The position numbers and the translations under genes are program-made. 64,000 nt of DNA from Styela clava (Eukaryota; Chordata; Ascidiacea; Stolidobranchia; Styelidae), in assembly GCF_964204865.1 (NCBI RefSeq), contig NC_135254.1, positions 15,133,001 through 15,197,000 on the forward strand. The letters run 5' to 3'. Positions 37,915 through 48,800 of the stretch are shown here, piece after piece (within the stretch, counting starts at the first letter, position 1; each line of letters starts with the position of its first letter). A model generated the notes under the pieces. It ran no database searches and was not told where the DNA came from. It worked only from the letters and a program-made list of their open reading frames with translations.

Positions 37915-38708
37915 AAGCGGTTCCCAAACTAAGGGTCGCGACCCACTGGTGGGTCGCAAAAGAAATCTTAGTGGGTTGTGAAAAGATGTAGAAAGCTTTG
38001 ATTAAATATACTGGTTATTAGGATCGTTGGCGACTCGAATACGTAAATCTTCAAAAAGCCAAATTAAATTGAAATTCTAATCTGTGAAAGTTTCCTTTTC
38101 ACGATCTTCTCAAAGGAACCCAAATTTGCTACACAAAAAATTACCATGTGGCTTTTTTACGCATAGCAGTTTTGTTCACTGTACAGCACTTCTTACCGTG
38201 TTTCCCCAAAATTTAGACAGGATTTAGATTTATTTTCTTTTGAAGAATAACACTATGATTATTTTTAGAAGAGGTCTTCTGTGTTCATTTTTCAAAAATA
38301 AAATTACATTGTAGAAAATCACGAGATTTTTTGATAAAAAATTATATAAAAACGGACATCAGTGGTTTTATTTGTATTTCCTATACAAAAATCAAGTGAC
38401 AAATATCATAATTGTGACATCAGACAATCTTGAACAGTGGTGTGATCTTCACCTTACCTCAGGTCATTGAACCTTTCCTCTCCCACACATTTTAAATTTA
38501 TTTTAAGAGTAGGGTTTAATTAAAATCATTTTTAAAATTCAAATTAAGTCTTATTTTCAGGCCAGGTCTTATTTTCGAGAAAACACGGTAGTTTTGCGTT
38601 GATTAGCCATTGCTGTGTTCTGTGCTATGTCATAAAAAGTTAAATGGGACGCCATAAGCTGTGATAATAAACAGTGGGTCCCAACTCTAAAAAGTTTGGG
38701 AACAACTG
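37915..38708. mobile_element. 794-bp hAT element, insertion proven by empty paralogous sites
   Basis: Ends AAGCGGTTCCCAAAC and GTTTGGGAACAACTG are inverted repeats. The 8-bp duplication is GAC(C/T)AGGC (37907-37914 and 38709-38716). The uninterrupted target GACTAGGC is present as GCCTAGTC in the two paralogous MITEs at 5433-5440 and 42,393-42,400. It contains a further TA MITE at 38,196-38,588. Confidence 0.88.
38196..38588. mobile_element. TA-flanked MITE (CCGTGTTTCCCC family, copy B), nested in a hAT
   Basis: The left end CCGTGTTTCCCCAAAATTTAG and right end CTTATTTTCGAGAAAACACGG are inverted repeats of the family at 18,423 and 48,399. TA flanks both sides (38194-38195 and 38589-38590). It sits wholly inside the 37,915-38,708 hAT. 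Confidence 0.7.
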
Positions 38709-38832
38709 GACTAGGCTAAAAAATTTTATTGGTACTTTTAAAAAACAGATTGTTGTATGCGATGAATAATAATGATGGTTTGAAACAAATACCCCATTTT
38801 ACAGGCGCCAACTCGCGAAACGACTCTTAAAA

Positions 38833-39150
38833 TAGAGGACTTGCACGGGTCACGTGACCTTGTTTACTGGACGGCAATAAAACAAAAACGTCCATTTGGC
38901 TCCTGTCAGTTGCAAGTCGTATTATACGTTTCCGTTTTGTTTGGCTGTTGAAAATGGTTATTTCGTATTGTTCCGTTGGCTGTACGTATAGTATAGACAA
39001 CGAAATTGATCTTCAGTTATATTCTACTGTTTCCAAAAGATCCGGAACGTCGCGCAATGTGGATATCATCTATTGGCAGGACTGCTTGGTGTCAAGTCCA
39101 GAAGCCATCTCACTCGTGTTTCACTGTTTGCGGACAGCACTTCGTTGATG
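38833..39150 (+). pseudogene. THAP zinc-finger exon of a DNA transposon, copy 1 (frame-broken)
   Basis: A start ATG at 38954 opens MVISYCSVGCTY, the first Cys pair of a THAP domain. The rest of the domain continues in another frame: FPKDPERRAMWISSIGR, then VCGQHFVDG with the closing Cys and His, and ends at a GTGAGT donor after 39150. A THAP domain is a DNA-binding C2CH finger found in P-element- and Kolobok-type transposases. The frame change lies between the two halves and is shared with copy 2, so it is old. The 120 bp before the ATG also match copy 2. Confidence 0.65.
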
Positions 39151-39394
39151 GTGAGTGATAATGTGCCGTTATCAATTTTTTAAATATTCATAAGTTCCCT
39201 CATTTCAATGGAAAGCAGATGACAAACTACTGTTATTGGTAGGCCTACTTGCAGACTTGACTCGTGTAAGGTATTAATCAATAATTGCCATAGGGTATTG
39301 TTTCCCTAGTTACAGGTAATCCATTAGTAAGTGTGAAAAGTTGAATAGATAACTGAAGTTTAACACCAGTGCTAATGCAAAAAACAACCAGAAT

Positions 39395-39610
39395 TCAATT
39401 GAATTCTCCATCTAAGAATACGCTCGCCACCGCATCTCTGATCCCCCTGGGAGTTTCACAGGTTCCAATCCCATGCGGGGATAGTTATGTGCGAGGGGAT
39501 TGCAGCTCTCCTCCCACTGAGGGTGGTTCACACGACCGCTGGTCGATTACGACATACCCCACCATCAAGTCCATGCTTCTAAAACAAATAACTGGCTAAC
39601 TAATCCCGAC
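39395..39610 (+). repeat. tRNA-derived SINE, copy 2
   Basis: Carries the GGTTCCAATCCC B-box-like motif, the GGTGGTTCACACGACCGCTG body and the ATCAAGTCCATGCTT tail of the SINE seen at 36.9-37.2 kb, in plus orientation and truncated at the A-box end. It sits at the same place relative to the THAP exon as the 41.26-41.48 kb copy, so it was carried along in a duplication. Confidence 0.6.
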
Positions 39611-40767
39611 ATAGAATGGTAATCGTACGATGTTGCACTTTGCAATCTGTCCCCAACCACAGATAAATTCTACCCTAAAAACTACCCACATTGGTAGGCA
39701 TAGTTGCGTTTTGAATTGAAAAAAATCTTCATTAATGGTCAAAAAGTGTTGTCTGATTGTTTTGTTAGTTTACAGGTAATTTATTACTGATCTGATACAC
39801 AAACTTGGCACTGTCAAATGATGATTAGTGTTTAATTTATTTTCAGAAAAAAGGGAAGATAACCCATTATCAGCTGGTTATATGTCCCATCGATATTTGA
39901 ATTTTCGCCATCCCCATAGAGGGGGATTTTGAAGAAAGGAAAAAGGCAGGATCATTTCAACAAATTCTGTTAACTTGTATGCGTTGCAATATTAATTTGC
40001 AGTTGTTAGCATAAACATTTAATGTGCCTTTCGACTAGACCTACCACACTTTAAAAAAGCCGCCTACACCCCTTTTCACTAGAACCATAATACTGTAAAA
40101 TATTTGATAGAAATTACCCCCGAGGCATCATATCTTCCATTTGAAAGGGCTATGGAGGAAGATACATTTTTTACTATAAATTATGGAATGTTACTTCCAG
40201 GTTATCTTATCCTTGCTTATAGATGTCTTGAGGTTAGTGACTCCAACTGACCCATGCATGCCACACTGAAAATTCTCTTGTGTAGGCTACCCATAAAATA
40301 AGGCTGTTGGAGCCTTATCTGAGCACAATGGATTCATGTGAAACACGTAATATGCATTTAGAGGCAAAAATACCCCATCCTGAGCAGCACCGATCCACAA
40401 CCTCTTGCCTATGGAACCAAAACATTAGACAAATTGGTGTACTGTGCGCATTCACAAATCTTTGCGAATCAAGTGTGCCTTTTGACTAAAGAAAATTTAG
40501 CATTGAAATGGTCAATCTCAATATCAACCTAGTATCTGCAGATAAAACCAATTGTTTTTTAAAAATACATTTTTGATGTGCCTCATTTTTCAAATATAAT
40601 TTATAATAACTGTAAAGTGTGATATATTTGGTACCATGAATACCATTTGCAAATTAGCTTGGGTTACACTCCTCTCAAATAAAAGTTTAGACTCTTAAGT
40701 CATATCTCATAATATTCTTTAAACAAAAGGTTGCGGCTAGCCGGCTACCCATCAGAATTTCCTTTCA
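39611..40767. other. Spacer between the inverted THAP-element arms
   Basis: Probably worn transposon interior; no intact frame. The short frame at 40,307-40,489 has no motif. The segment lies between inverted repeats of about 0.8 kb. Confidence 0.35.
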
Positions 40768-41065
40768 GGTCACAAAGTCGCAATATTACGCCTCGCTAAG
40801 TTTCATTGGCGACTGTATCTGGTTGTAGTATCGGTGTCCAACTTTAGACTGAAACCTTCACTACCAGACCCACCGAAACAATTTTTTTTCTTGATAGGGT
40901 CGTCTTGAAGTTGCTTTCGTTAAAGCACAATGGACACTTTATCTCCACCAATCCACAGTAATCACAAGTTACTTTGTCATTACGATAATCATCAATAAAT
41001 TGATACTGAGGATGTATTATCAAGTCACGCAAGCTGAGGTCTGTGCCACTGTGGTCTTGTTGCAA
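40768..41065 (-). pseudogene. YqaJ-like exonuclease domain relic of the THAP element
   Basis: On the minus strand a 73-codon frame holds TCDYCGLVEIKCPLC, matching the catalytic EIKCP block of YqaJ-type PD-(D/E)xK nucleases. After a frame change comes GHRYYNQIQSPMKL and, past a stop, YCDFVT, matching the next conserved YqaJ blocks in order. THAP plus YqaJ domains occur together in some animal transposon-like genes (from memory). It lies downstream of, and on the same strand as, the interrupted THAP exon copy 2, so the two probably belong to one element. It is dead: at least one frameshift and a stop. Confidence 0.6.
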
Positions 41066-41261
41066 CTAATACTTTGCCATCCATCTATTCCATGGTCTCA
41101 CCCATATATGTAAGATAATGGATACAGATAGAGTTTTCATAAAATCTTACGATCAAGGAGTGTGAAATTTAGGTCCATATCCCACCACAGCCACTAGTCG
41201 TAAATAAATTTGATTCCGGGTAGATTATCTTTTTTACCAATGACAATAAAAAGACATTTTA

Positions 41262-41478
41262 GATCAGTTGTACAAGCACCATTAGGATAGGATTTATCTG
41301 GCTTCTGTTTTCAAAAGCATGAACTTGGATGGTGGGGAATGGTCGTAACCGATCAGCGGTCATGTGAACCACCCTCGGTGGGAGTAGAGCTGCAATCCTC
41401 TCTGAGATTGAAACCTGTGAAACTACCAGGGTGATCAGAGATGCGGTGGCGAGTGTATTCCTAGATGGCGAATTCAAT
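41262..41478 (-). repeat. tRNA-derived SINE, copy 3
   Basis: Minus-strand copy of the same SINE, with the GGTGGTTCAC body and CCGCTGATCGGTTACG. The B-box region is partly deleted (GGTTTCAATCTC). It forms an inverted pair with copy 2. Confidence 0.6.
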
Positions 41479-41913
41479 TGAATTCTGGTTATTTTTTGCA
41501 TGACCACTGGTGTTAAACTTTAGTTAGCTATTCAACCTTTCACACTTAGTAATAGATTACCTGCTAATTAGGGAAAATATACCTTATATCAATTGATTAT
41601 TAATTCCTTACTGTCTTACACAAGTCAAGTCTGCAACTGCAAGTAGGCCCACGCCTAGCCCTACTAATAACAGTAGTTTGTCATCTGCTTTCCATTGAAA
41701 TGAGGGAGCTTGTGAATATTTAAAGAAATTGATAACAGCACACTATCACTCACCATCAACGAAGTGCTGTCCGCAAACAGTGAAACACAAGTAAGATGGT
41801 TTCTGGACTTGACACCAAGCAGCTCTGCCAATAGATGATATCCACATTGCGCGACGTTCCGGGTCTTTTGAAATCAGTGGAATATAACTGAAGATCCATA
41901 TCGTTGTCTAAAC

Positions 41914-43986
41914 CAGTGATTCCCAAAGTGGGCGATATCGCCCCCCAGTGGGCGAAAACGATACAGGGGGGGGCGAAAAAGTCTAAGGGGGCGATAGGGG
42001 GGCGATTTCGCGAAAGCTGTTTTATGTTCGGCGCACTTAATTCTGTACTCTGTGTGCATTCGCAGGCTTGAAACGTGTGGGCGATATTCACACGCGAAAG
42101 AATTTCTGGTCTCGTCTTTGCAGTAAGGTAAGGTAGTTTGCGTATCCCAGTGGCCGGCAAAATACTGCCGAAGTAAAATAATCTGGCCCGGGACCATTCA
42201 CTGAATGGACCTTTCCCCGACCTTTGACCGCGGAAAATTCTTTCCATACTTTACCATTTTAAAATTTTCGGTGCTTATTTTAAGAGTGGTTTCGCGAGCT
42301 GTGGCCTGTAAAACGGGGTATTTGATTCAAACTATCATTCTAATACACACCATTTAACAATCTGTTTTTTAAAAGTACCGATAAAGATTTTTAGCCTAGT
42401 CTATCATAGCTATTTCTACACTAATTTTTGATTGCTGTATTTAAACTGAAACTCATAGAAAGACAAAGTAATCATTGACTTATTTGATTTATATTCAAAT
42501 TCCCGAAAAACAACTAAATACTAACGAATATAATTCAAAAACGCGAAAATGAGGTAGTGCTCACGACCACCCCTGAAAATCTGTCCGAGTGAGAGTGTCT
42601 GAGCGCCTGCGAAAGGGGGCATTGTTACGTTTTTTGCATCTTGCTGATTGGCCAATGTCACGAAGTAAACATGGAAGTCTATGCCCGGGGAAATATCCAA
42701 ACGGCGGGTTGGACGATGAAAATTTTTTATTTATAATCTACGCTCGAGGAGTAAATTACATTTTTTTACGTAACAGAATTTATCGTGAGACACGTTTAGA
42801 GTAAATTATACTATATCCTAACAATTTAGTGAACAGCCACTCGTTTAACGAGCCTACAATTTAATTATAATTAGACAAATGGAAACACGCAGAAAAGTTG
42901 ATGCTGAGTGCAGGGGTTCAATAGCGCAGTAAATATTCGAATATATTGCAAAGTAATAAGGAAATAAAATTCATATTCATATTCGGGAGATTCATCACTG
43001 CTTATATATATATTTATCAAAATTTCACAAATCGTGCGAAAATATTCACTTCGATGTTTGGAAGTACATATTTGTGCAAACCATTATTTTCGAAAATGCA
43101 CATTACAAAGAACAAGCAAAGAAGTGGGTTTGGTGATGCCCATTTAGAAATTTTTTCAATCTTGGCGTCGTAAAGCTATTCAGCGCGATGCAGCAACAAG
43201 ACAGTGTCACATTAAATGTTATTGTAATATTTTTTTAATAAGACGACTGAGTTGAGTTCACGATTGTCGCAGTTTTCGCGTGTGTTCCGTTTTTAACTCT
43301 CAAAAAATATATGCTCCCCGCAAAAGACTAGCAATCCTGAATTTTGTCCTGCGAGCGACATAAAATTTACCGACCCCTGGGCCGTAGCCGATAGTCAGTC
43401 ACGGCTTCTTCCACATCCGAGTCCATGAATCCAAAAAAAATGGCTGGGTAATTATGGACTGGAGGCCGCGATAGGATGAGGAATCGGGGATGGATTTTTT
43501 CGAAGTATTTTGGTGCAGGTCATCAGGCTGTACGAATGAATGAAATGTACGAAAATCATTATTATAAGTTTGGGAAAATTATTTTTGTTCTTATTATTTT
43601 AATGTGAAATGGGGTGAATTTAGGAAGTGAAATGCTATAAGGCAAGAGTACACGGCGGTTTTTGAGGAGGTAGGACCCTGGATTCTTTCATTTCCGACCT
43701 ATTATATGGTGAAAAAGAGGTTTTCAGCCGTGCTACTATTGCTATTAGAACAATAAAATCACCTTTCCATCAGTAAATGGGGTAATTTTAGATATAATAA
43801 AAACCTCGCTGAAGAACACCAAGCTCATCTATCTCATTAAAAAACACTATAAACTATGATTTGTCTTCTTATTTGGTCTGTAATAAATTCGTTTCTGACT
43901 TTATATTTTTTTGTAGTGCAGGGGGGCGATGAAGTTGTATAAACTACTTTAGGGGGGCGATGGTCAAAAAAGTTTGGGAACCACTG
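41914..43986. mobile_element. 2.07-kb composite hAT inserted in the THAP exon
   Basis: Starts CAGTGATTCCCAAAGTGGGC and ends GTTTGGGAACCACTG, with GGGCGAT/GGGGGGCGAT subterminal repeats. Target duplication GTCTA(A/T)AC at 41906-41913 and 43987-43994, one mismatch. Contains TGGACC-family MITE copy 2 (42,206-42,699) and, at about 42,750-43,379, diverged sequence related to the 4.19-kb hAT MITE, ending CGACCCCTG. No transposase frame seen. Confidence 0.85.
42206..42699. mobile_element. 494-bp TGGACC-family MITE (copy 2), nested
   Basis: Starts TGGACCTTTCCCCGACC and ends CCCGGGGAAATATCCA. It is collinear with the copy at 5247-5737 along its whole length, and is located inside the 41,914-43,986 hAT. 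It keeps an intact GCCTAGTC site (42,393-42,400) where copy 3 carries a hAT. Confidence 0.75.
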
Positions 43987-44148
43987 GTCTATACTATACG
44001 TACAGCCAACGGAACAATACGAAATAACCATTTTCAACAACCAAACAAAACGGAAACGTATAATCCGACTTGCAACTGACAGGATCCAAATGGACGTTTT
44101 TGTTTTATTGCCGTCCAGTAACCAAGTCACGTGACCCGTGCAAGTCCT

Positions 44149-44223
44149 CTATAAGCCCCGAAAATTTCGCAATGGTAAAGTATAGGAAGAAATTCGGAAG
44201 GGTCAAAGGACTGGAAAGGTCCA
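44149..44223. repeat. Terminal 75 bp of the THAP element, shared with the TGGACC MITEs
   Basis: Ends GGACTGGAAAGGTCCA. Read inward it matches the outer 75 bp of MITE copies 1 and 2 (GGTCAAAG, TATACTTTACCAT and AAATTTTCGGGG blocks in order), then passes directly into the region upstream of THAP exon copy 2. Confidence 0.6.
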
Positions 44224-44237
44224 TTGTTTGTCTATTC

Positions 44238-45164
44238 CAGGGTGGTCCGAGGTTGTCGGCCTCGTGGGCCACTCTAATATTTTTGTATTGTTCGCGGGCC
44301 ACAATAGTGCCAAGAATAGATAAACAGTACAATACAATATATATATGTGCAATACAAAAAAACTTTTTTAATGTCCAGACACCTTGATCATTATTTGTCA
44401 TTTATCGAGCTAAAACATTCAAAAACTACCGAAAAACTCAACGAAACGAGCAAAAATCTCACTATATGTACATTTAGTGTATGATTTCAAACTCTTCCTA
44501 ACAGAAAAAGTGCCATAAGTCGCCGACACAACTTGCAGACATATTAAGCAAGCATTGTGGTATTTTCCCGGTCATATTCAGTCTCAAAATCTGTTTGAAT
44601 TGGTTAGCTTTCTTTTCAAACTCATGTTTAAAAAATACCTTACAAATAACTGCAGAGATTCATTGATTACCGATTTTTACCAAATTTGAGATATAGGAGG
44701 GTAATCACTGAGTTTTCTGACATATGGGCAGCATTTAATGTAATACTATTTGGGCTGGTTGCAATAAAACATCCGGCGGGAATTATATTGTTCACTCATT
44801 ACATTAATATTTAGTTATCAGGCATAGCCAACCTAGGCTAATGAATGAATTCCTCATTCGATTTTTAGATTTCTATAAAGCTTATATTGTTAGCATATAT
44901 TCCCGACCAAAAAAATAGAAAGTCAGTTAACAATTCAGACTAGCCAAGAAAATTAATCAACTTCGCAAGTTGCCTCAGCTAACCATAACACTAGTCAATT
45001 CAGTGACATTAGTGATATAACAATATGTCAAAAGATTTTTCTGGTTATTTTTATGACAAAACAACATGCGTTTTTTTGTTTACCCTCGCGCAAGTTTGAC
45101 GCGGGCCACAGGTAATGAAGCGGCGTGCCACATGTCGCCCGCGGGCCTGGGTTTGAACACCCTG
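44238..45164. mobile_element. 927-bp hAT MITE
   Basis: Starts CAGGGTGGTCCGAGG and ends GGTTTGAACACCCTG, with GCGGGCC repeats inside both ends. Target duplication GTCTA(T/A)TC at 44230-44237 and 45165-45172, one mismatch. No coding content. Confidence 0.82.
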
Positions 45165-45172
45165 GTCTAATC

Positions 45173-45747
45173 AATATTAACTACGATGCCAGGTTTTGCA
45201 ACATACAAACATCGGAATAGCAACATCGAAAAAACGTATTCGAAATATCAGAACCGCAGAAAATCCCATTTCCTGAATTTTACCAGAAGTACTATAGCAA
45301 CGTACTCTATCTAGTACCGATATTACCTATAACTATTTTCTGCATGAGCTTGCTCCCACTTATAAGTGTTTTGTTGTACATGTAATATTTGTTCCCAATT
45401 GATTGTCCAATTTTTTTGATGGTGCTGAATTGTTGTGCTTCAGGTTTTTCTACTATTTCCGGGTTTCATTTTAATTGAGAATAAATCTTACTAAACTAAC
45501 GAAGAAAGAATATCTATGGACCAGAAATGTTTTTGATACAAAAACCAAACTTTCTTGCTTTGTATCGCGTTATTCTGATAATAAGTAAACATAAAATATA
45601 TATTCATAAAAAAATTTTTGTTTATAGAATATATATATTTAATATATATTTCGGAATTGGAAACGATCATGGCTGGTGATACAATCGAGTTTTTCAAAAA
45701 AGAAACATCAAAACAATTGAATGAAAAGTTCAAAAGCACAAGCAATC
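45173..45747. other. Intergenic, 3' flank of SLC23
   Basis: Nothing recognised; AT-rich, with TATA-type runs near 45,595-45,655. Confidence 0.35.
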
Positions 45748-45753
45748 TTTATT
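45748..45753 (-). terminator. AATAAA polyadenylation signal of SLC23 copy A
   Basis: AATAAA on the minus strand about 75 bases after the TAG stop at 45829-45827. Confidence 0.55.
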
Positions 45754-45826
45754 CCTATTCTGATGATCCTTGTAGGTGCCTTGTCTATTTTCTTTCATCT
45801 GGAATAATGAATTTATATTGTTTATC

Positions 45827-48800
45827 CTAAGTAGGTGTCACAAAATTTTGAGCTTCCTCTTCTAATCCATTTTCCTCCACCGTCGATGCAATATAATCAG
45901 GACATAACGGTAGCCATCCTAAACCTTTCACACCAACACAACATGGAGGATCATAAGCCTCCATTCCTTTAGTTTCTGAAGATATTTGATCATGAAATAA
46001 CCCCCGTGATTCTCTAGAACCTGTTATTAATATAAAAAGTTACAAACGCATCAATGCGCGGATCAATCAGTTGCAAACAGTTACAAATCATCATCATACA
46101 ATCAGTTACAAACATCAATGCGCTGATTGCTTCTCAATACATAAACTAAAAAACTCAATTTTAATACAACCAGCGCACTCACTTCTAAATAAATTACTTC
46201 AAGAATCTGCCAGACCTATGAACTCATTTCAAATTTCGTCAAATTTTTAGCTTGCAATAATGGTATCTGTAGCAACAAGTCAGTTTTATGAAAACATTTA
46301 AAACCAGCAGCTGCTTATGAATAAATAAATTAATTGCTGTTGAAGGATCTGATTACAATCTTCAAGTTGAAAAAGTTGAGTGGTGTTAATATTTATATAT
46401 ATAAACAATTGAATGATTTGTTTATTTACATACGATTGAAAATATCTTTGTGGATACATATATATCTAACAAATCAATGAAAGCAAAAGTTCGATTCGAA
46501 CAACTTGTGCTCATGTTAAATTTCTTCTTTTCTGTTTATGCCGAGAATCAGATAACTAGCTCACATACCTGGCAACAAGTTATCCAAAGCTAGCGCCACA
46601 GCGCCCCCAATAAACATCGGTATTTGAAGAAAAATTACAATCACATTATTTATTTCTGGAACGCCGACGTCAATATCGTTAATTCCATCAGCGGCGTAAA
46701 CCGAAACAACTAGCCCAAAGAATATGCTAAAACCCAACACAAACAAATTCCTGTAAAATGAAATCAGATTGTATTAATGGTGACGTTATTCAATAAAGCG
46801 TGAATAAATAAGTAATAAATACCTTATACTTCTCAAATCTACTGTTCTCAACATAGCTATAGAAACTGATGCTATCATGCCCAGAACAGAAAGTAGAACA
46901 CCGCCGATCACTGGACTTGGTAAAGAAACAAACAAACTGCAAAATTTTGTGAACAGACCAGTGAATATCAATATGCACCCAGTTCCTTGCAGGACCTGAA
47001 CGTGTTAGCAGAGTTACAATGTTATTGTAGAGAACTAATGTGGCTTCATTTACTTGTTTTACACAGGCCCGAATAATAAAAATACATCAACAATTGGGTT
47101 ATTTACGGAGAGACAAAATTCATTTCCCGGCATTCTTTAAATTTAAGTTATGTTATACAAAATTCTTCGTTTTGTAATTATGATTCGCCAACCAAATTAG
47201 AGTATGATATTGGACACGTCAATGGACATAACGATCGTTTCAATATTATGTTGTTGTTGTTGTTTTTCGTCATCATTATCATTAAAAAATCGCTTTTTTC
47301 TTCGAATACTGGACCAATTGCTTTGAAATTTTCAGTGATTAAAGATTGATTTTTTGCCAGATCTTATGAGATCTAATATTTAATCCAAAATTGCGCTGTA
47401 TTACTTTTTAATTATGTGAACACGATTTTTTATCCGGCAAGCGTGACGGCTGACTGTGAAAATTCTTGTGACTGAAAATTCGGAAGTTTTTTGAAGGTAC
47501 GGTACCGGTAACGTCAAAGGTAAGGACTGCTTCGATCTCGTCCACGTGTCAGTGTATTTGAGCGTTGCTCTCTTGTACTGTACTATTATAGCAGTGAAGC
47601 TCAGAATGTTTGTAAATATAAGAATCATATTTATGGCTATATGCATTGTTGGTTATACATGTACAAAGTATATATATTTATTTACTCTTCTGCTAGCGAC
47701 TCTTGAAATTCCAACTGCAATTGCACTGTCCATAAAAGATGTTGTGGAATTTCCGTTCCCAAAAAGCCCAGCGAAAAGCATACCAAATCCTTCCATTAAA
47801 ACTGCTCTGAAATTTAAAATATAATTTACTTTTAGGGCTTTTATCTAATCAGTCATTTCTTTTTTAATGGTCGTTCAAATTTATTGGAGTTTTTAGTACC
47901 GCAGTTATGAATTTTTAACTTGTATAAACGTTAAGTAAAGACGGTTGCACACGGTATTTGCTCTCTCATCGTGATTTTTGTTCAGAGTTTTACAGAGCCT
48001 ATATTGTGAACAGACATTTAGTGTCTGGTGAACTGTTATAATAAAATGTCACTGTAGTCTTAGAATCGCTGAAAGTATAAATTCGACGAATCGCACCAAC
48101 CGGTTAATTGCGTGTTTTGGTGGGGGAGGCAGGCGACACATTTCACCACATGTCATATATATTCCAAGTGATTCGAATATTCCTGGAAAAACCGCCGAAA
48201 ACATTCCAAATACGGCAATAACACTGAATGTTGGAGTACCCCATTGAAAAGGATATGGTAACCGAAACCTAAAAGAAAAAAAAACTTTAAATGCTGTGAC
48301 ATCTCATATGCAGTCTGTGATAATTTCTACCACATATAGCACTCGGGGATTTGGAGCATAGACCACCCATGCTATAACTTCAGGAATTATGTTAGTTACC
48401 ATGTTTCCCTGAAAATAAGACAAGGTCTTATTTCAATTTTCTTTCAAGTAATAACCCTATTACGATATTTTCAAATATATAAAATAGGAAAACCGATATC
48501 TATTTACCTATAAATATATGTTTTTTTTTTAAATAACTGCTAAACATATAGATTATAAATCATTTAAAACGTGTAGGTGAGATTTCTTGCTATCGAAGAG
48601 GTCAAAACAAAAATTCGCGCTATGAACTAGGTCTTATTGGGTAGGGCTTATATTAAAATTATTTTTAAAATTCGCGCTAGGCCTTATTCTCGGGGAAACA
48701 CGGTACTTGGTGGTTGAATGCAATAACTTCAAGTTCCGACGATAATAAAAAAAGATACAGCGAGTTATCACTTGACCACCGCCTCCACTCGCAATATGAT

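Larger units (their letters stand above)
37619..38832. mobile_element. TGGACC-family MITE (copy 3, inverted), split by a hAT element
   Basis: Similar in inverse orientation to the MITE copies at 5247-5737 and 42,206-42,699, starting TGGACCTTTACCCGAGC. It is interrupted by the 794-bp hAT at 37,915-38,708. It lacks the last 75 bp found in the other copies and instead abuts the THAP element at 38,833. Confidence 0.7.
41754..44031 (-). pseudogene. THAP zinc-finger exon, copy 2, split by a 2-kb hAT
   Basis: The exon runs 44031-43995 and, after the hAT, 41913-41754. These pieces total 197 bases, exactly the length of copy 1 (38954-39150), so the hAT excises cleanly on paper. It has the same THAP blocks in the same two frames and the same GTGAGT donor. 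The upstream flank to 44,223 ends with TGGACC, the terminus shared with the MITEs. Confidence 0.7.

Noticed and set aside
38954..39148. Reading the THAP region as one intact 66-residue protein
   Set aside because: The single open frame loses the second half of the THAP signature, which lies in another frame; the domain is broken.
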